DNA from: Alphaproteobacteria bacterium
GTDB lineage: Bacteria; Pseudomonadota; Alphaproteobacteria; Puniceispirillales; Puniceispirillaceae
Direction: 5' to 3'
Length of the DNA stretch: 7,475 nucleotides
Assembly (NCBI GenBank): GCA_011524805.1
Contig: WTJO01000112.1
Coordinates: 1-7,475 of the forward strand
This document shows, one piece after another, positions 5,972-7,475 of this stretch (within the stretch, counting starts at the first letter, position 1; every line of letters starts with the position of its first letter). The position numbers and the translations under genes were made by a program. The notes under the pieces were generated by a model that was given only the letters and a program-made list of their open reading frames with translations, had not been told where the DNA came from and did not search any database.

Positions 5972-7264
5972 CTAGGCCAGATTCTCGCCTGGGAAATATT
6001 TCCGCAGTCGTACATCTGCCGAACGGGCATGACCTTCCATCCCTTCAAGCCGCGAAATGCGGGCTGCGGCCTGTCCAACCTCTTTATTAGCCTGCTGTGT
6101 CATTCGCTGTGTTGTCACAACTTTCATAAATTTATGCACAGACAGCCCGCCAGTATAATGCGCTGCTCCCTTTGTTGGCAAAATATGGTTTGTGCCTGAG
6201 CATTTATCACCATAGGTTACGGTAGTTTCTTCACCGACAAATAATGAGCCATAATTCTTCAGATTATCCGAATACCACTGATCTTTTGCGGTATGTACTT
6301 CTAGATGTTCGGCAGCATATTCATCTGATACCTGACAGATTTCCTCATCGGAATCGCATAAGATGACCTCGCCATAATCACGCCAGGCAATCTCGGCGGC
6401 CGCGCGTGATGTTTCTGGCAGGGCGGCAATATGCCTGTCCATCTGCGCCATCACATCATCTGCAAGCTGTTTTGAGGTAGTGAATAGCCATGCTGGCGAG
6501 TCAGGGCCATGTTCTGCCTGAGAGACCAGATCTTCAGCCACAATCTGGGGATCAGCACTTTCATCTGCGATAATCGCAATTTCGGTCGGCCCTGCGAACA
6601 TATCAATCCCAACACGGCCATATAGCATGCGCTTGGCCTCTGCCACAAATCTGTTCCCCGGGCCAACCAGAATACGCGCAGGCTTACCTGTAAACAGCCC
6701 AAAGGCCATCGCCGCAATACCCTGAACCCCGCCAAGCGACAGGATGGTATCTGCCCCGCATAAATGCATCGCATATAAAATCGCCGGATTGGGGCCATCA
6801 TTCCCGCGCGGCGCAGAACAGGCTACAATATTCTCAACGCCTGCCACCCGCGCAGTCGCAATGGACATAATAGCAGAGGCTACATGCGCATAGCGCCCGC
6901 CCGGCACATAACATCCGGCGGTTTCAATCGGTATCAGCTTCTGGCCAGCCCACAGGCCGGGTGATAATTCTGTCTCAAATTCCTGAATTGACTGTTTTTG
7001 CGCATGGGCAAATTTTGTTACCCTTTCATAGGCAAACTGGATATCCTCTTTCAGCGTTTCAGATACCTGCTTGCCTGCCGCCATTATGCTATCGGCACTG
7101 ACAATTGCCTCACCATGATAGCCATCAAGCTCTACCCCGTACCGCAAGGCTTCGGCTTCGCCGCCAGCCTCTATCTTTACAAGCATGTCAGAAACAATCT
7201 TGCGTGTCTCATCTGTGCCTGTCTGAGGAGTTTTTTCTGCTTTTTTTAAATAGGTAACTGTCAT
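5972..7264 (-). CDS. Histidinol dehydrogenase-family enzyme, HpsN-like catabolic paralogue
   Basis: A 430-residue NAD-dependent dehydrogenase of the HisD family, which oxidises a primary alcohol through the aldehyde to the acid. Zinc ligands are present (Q249 and H252 in SQAEHG, D353 in YGDKCSG, H412 in EGMEGH), as are the acid/base pair E319-H320 (AAEHLE), H360 and E407. Where biosynthetic HisD has GGSA-type residues, this protein has GGRYAH (122-127), adding R124 and H127 near the pocket; I recall this pattern from HpsN-like proteins, which oxidise (R)-2,3-dihydroxypropane-1-sulfonate to sulfolactate. No other histidine-biosynthesis gene is near, and TRAP and alcohol dehydrogenase neighbours point to catabolism. 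The start at 7264 was chosen because a 43-codon upstream extension overlaps the TRAP gene in another frame. A weak GGAA lies 7 bases upstream. Automatic annotation may call it hisD; another HDH-like alcohol oxidation is the main alternative to the sulfonate role. Confidence 0.85.
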   Translation of the reverse strand: MTVTYLKKAEKTPQTGTDETRKIVSDMLVKIEAGGEAEALRYGVELDGYHGEAIVSADSIMAAGKQVSETLKEDIQFAYERVTKFAHAQKQSIQEFETELSPGLWAGQKLIPIETAGCYVPGGRYAHVASAIMSIATARVAGVENIVACSAPRGNDGPNPAILYAMHLCGADTILSLGGVQGIAAMAFGLFTGKPARILVGPGNRFVAEAKRMLYGRVGIDMFAGPTEIAIIADESADPQIVAEDLVSQAEHGPDSPAWLFTTSKQLADDVMAQMDRHIAALPETSRAAAEIAWRDYGEVILCDSDEEICQVSDEYAAEHLEVHTAKDQWYSDNLKNYGSLFVGEETTVTYGDKCSGTNHILPTKGAAHYTGGLSVHKFMKVVTTQRMTQQANKEVGQAAARISRLEGMEGHARSADVRLRKYFPGENLA

Positions 7265-7266
7265 TT

Positions 7267-7475
7267 TCAATTTCCGTACAATGTTGTTGGAAGCCATAGT
7301 GCAATTTGCGGGAATATGAATATAAGGATAAGCCCGATAAGCTGAATCACCATAAATTGCATCATGCCTAAATAAATATCTTTCAAATCCCACTGGGGAA
7401 CTACGCCCTTAAGGAAATAGGCCGAGAGCGCGACAGGCGGACTGAGCCACGCCGTCTGGAGATTTACCGCAACCA
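7267..7475 (-). CDS. TRAP transporter large permease (DctM family), C-terminal fragment
   Basis: The window edge cuts this gene; only the last 68 codons and the stop are seen, read from the right edge with two bases of a split codon first. The fragment begins VAVNLQTAWLSPPVALSAYF, the signature of the DctM/TRAP large subunit (NLQTA-LSPPV). LKGVVP and DIYLGMMQF follow, then a final transmembrane helix ending FPQIALWLP. The full protein would be a 12-13-helix inner-membrane subunit that imports small organic acids or sulfonates using the sodium gradient and a periplasmic binding protein; those partner genes would lie further right. Its TGA is separated by 2 bases from the HisD-like ATG, so the two are translationally coupled and the permease probably brings in that enzyme's substrate. 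The fragment is a truncation by the window, not a damaged gene. Confidence 0.88.
   Translation of the reverse strand, partial: VAVNLQTAWLSPPVALSAYFLKGVVPQWDLKDIYLGMMQFMVIQLIGLILIFIFPQIALWLPTTLYGN

Noticed and set aside
5972..7264. Biosynthetic histidinol dehydrogenase of histidine synthesis
   Set aside because: No his genes are nearby, the pocket segment differs, and the operon partners are a TRAP permease and an alcohol dehydrogenase.
1..7475. Mobile element, CRISPR, toxin-antitoxin or phage-defence system
   Set aside because: No transposase, integrase, terminal inverted repeats, repeat-spacer array or toxin-like gene was seen; the Rap1a-like protein has no effector partner in the window.

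Overview
The window looks like chromosomal DNA from a heterotrophic alphaproteobacterium, probably marine and possibly SAR116-like. This is an inference from the gene content (a TRAP transporter, a catabolic histidinol-dehydrogenase paralogue, an acid-sugar enolase-superfamily enzyme), a base composition near 50% G+C by eye, and clean AGGAG-type ribosome binding sites. No rRNA, tRNA, CRISPR array, insertion sequence or phage gene was seen. All seven genes are catabolic, transport or small secreted functions, packed tightly on alternating strands.

Layout from left to right. Positions 1-147 are an intergenic region holding a leftward promoter with consensus boxes (its gene lies outside the window) and a possible operator. 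Next comes a plus-strand mandelate racemase/muconate lactonizing enzyme (148-1293), closest by motif to D-galactarolactone cycloisomerase. It converges on a two-gene minus-strand unit: an L-threonate-dehydrogenase-like beta-hydroxyacid dehydrogenase (2208-3095), followed by a TIM-barrel sugar isomerase/epimerase-like protein (1319-2182). A 281-base divergent intergenic region separates that unit from a plus-strand YbjJ-like MFS transporter (3377-4513). The rest is one minus-strand unit read from the right edge: the C-terminus of a TRAP large permease (7267-7475), a HisD/HpsN-family dehydrogenase (5972-7264), a zinc alcohol dehydrogenase (4936-5922) and a small secreted Rap1a/Tai-like protein (4516-4902).

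How they may work together. The right-hand unit imports a small anionic compound through a TRAP system and oxidises it with two NAD-dependent dehydrogenases. This gene order resembles the hpsKLM-hpsN-hpsO/P arrangement for 2,3-dihydroxypropane-1-sulfonate, but the substrate is not proven. The left-hand genes fit acid-sugar or aldonate catabolism (cycloisomerase, NAD-dependent oxidation, isomerisation, MFS uptake or export). The kinase and aldolase expected for a complete threonate-type route are absent from the window.

The most unusual points are the secreted Rap1a/Tai-like protein at the end of a catabolic operon with no effector partner in view, the substrate-pocket differences in the HisD-like protein, and two convergent gene pairs separated by only 2 and 25 bases with no clear terminator. 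I see no clearly novel multi-gene system; the operon with the secreted protein is the best candidate for follow-up.
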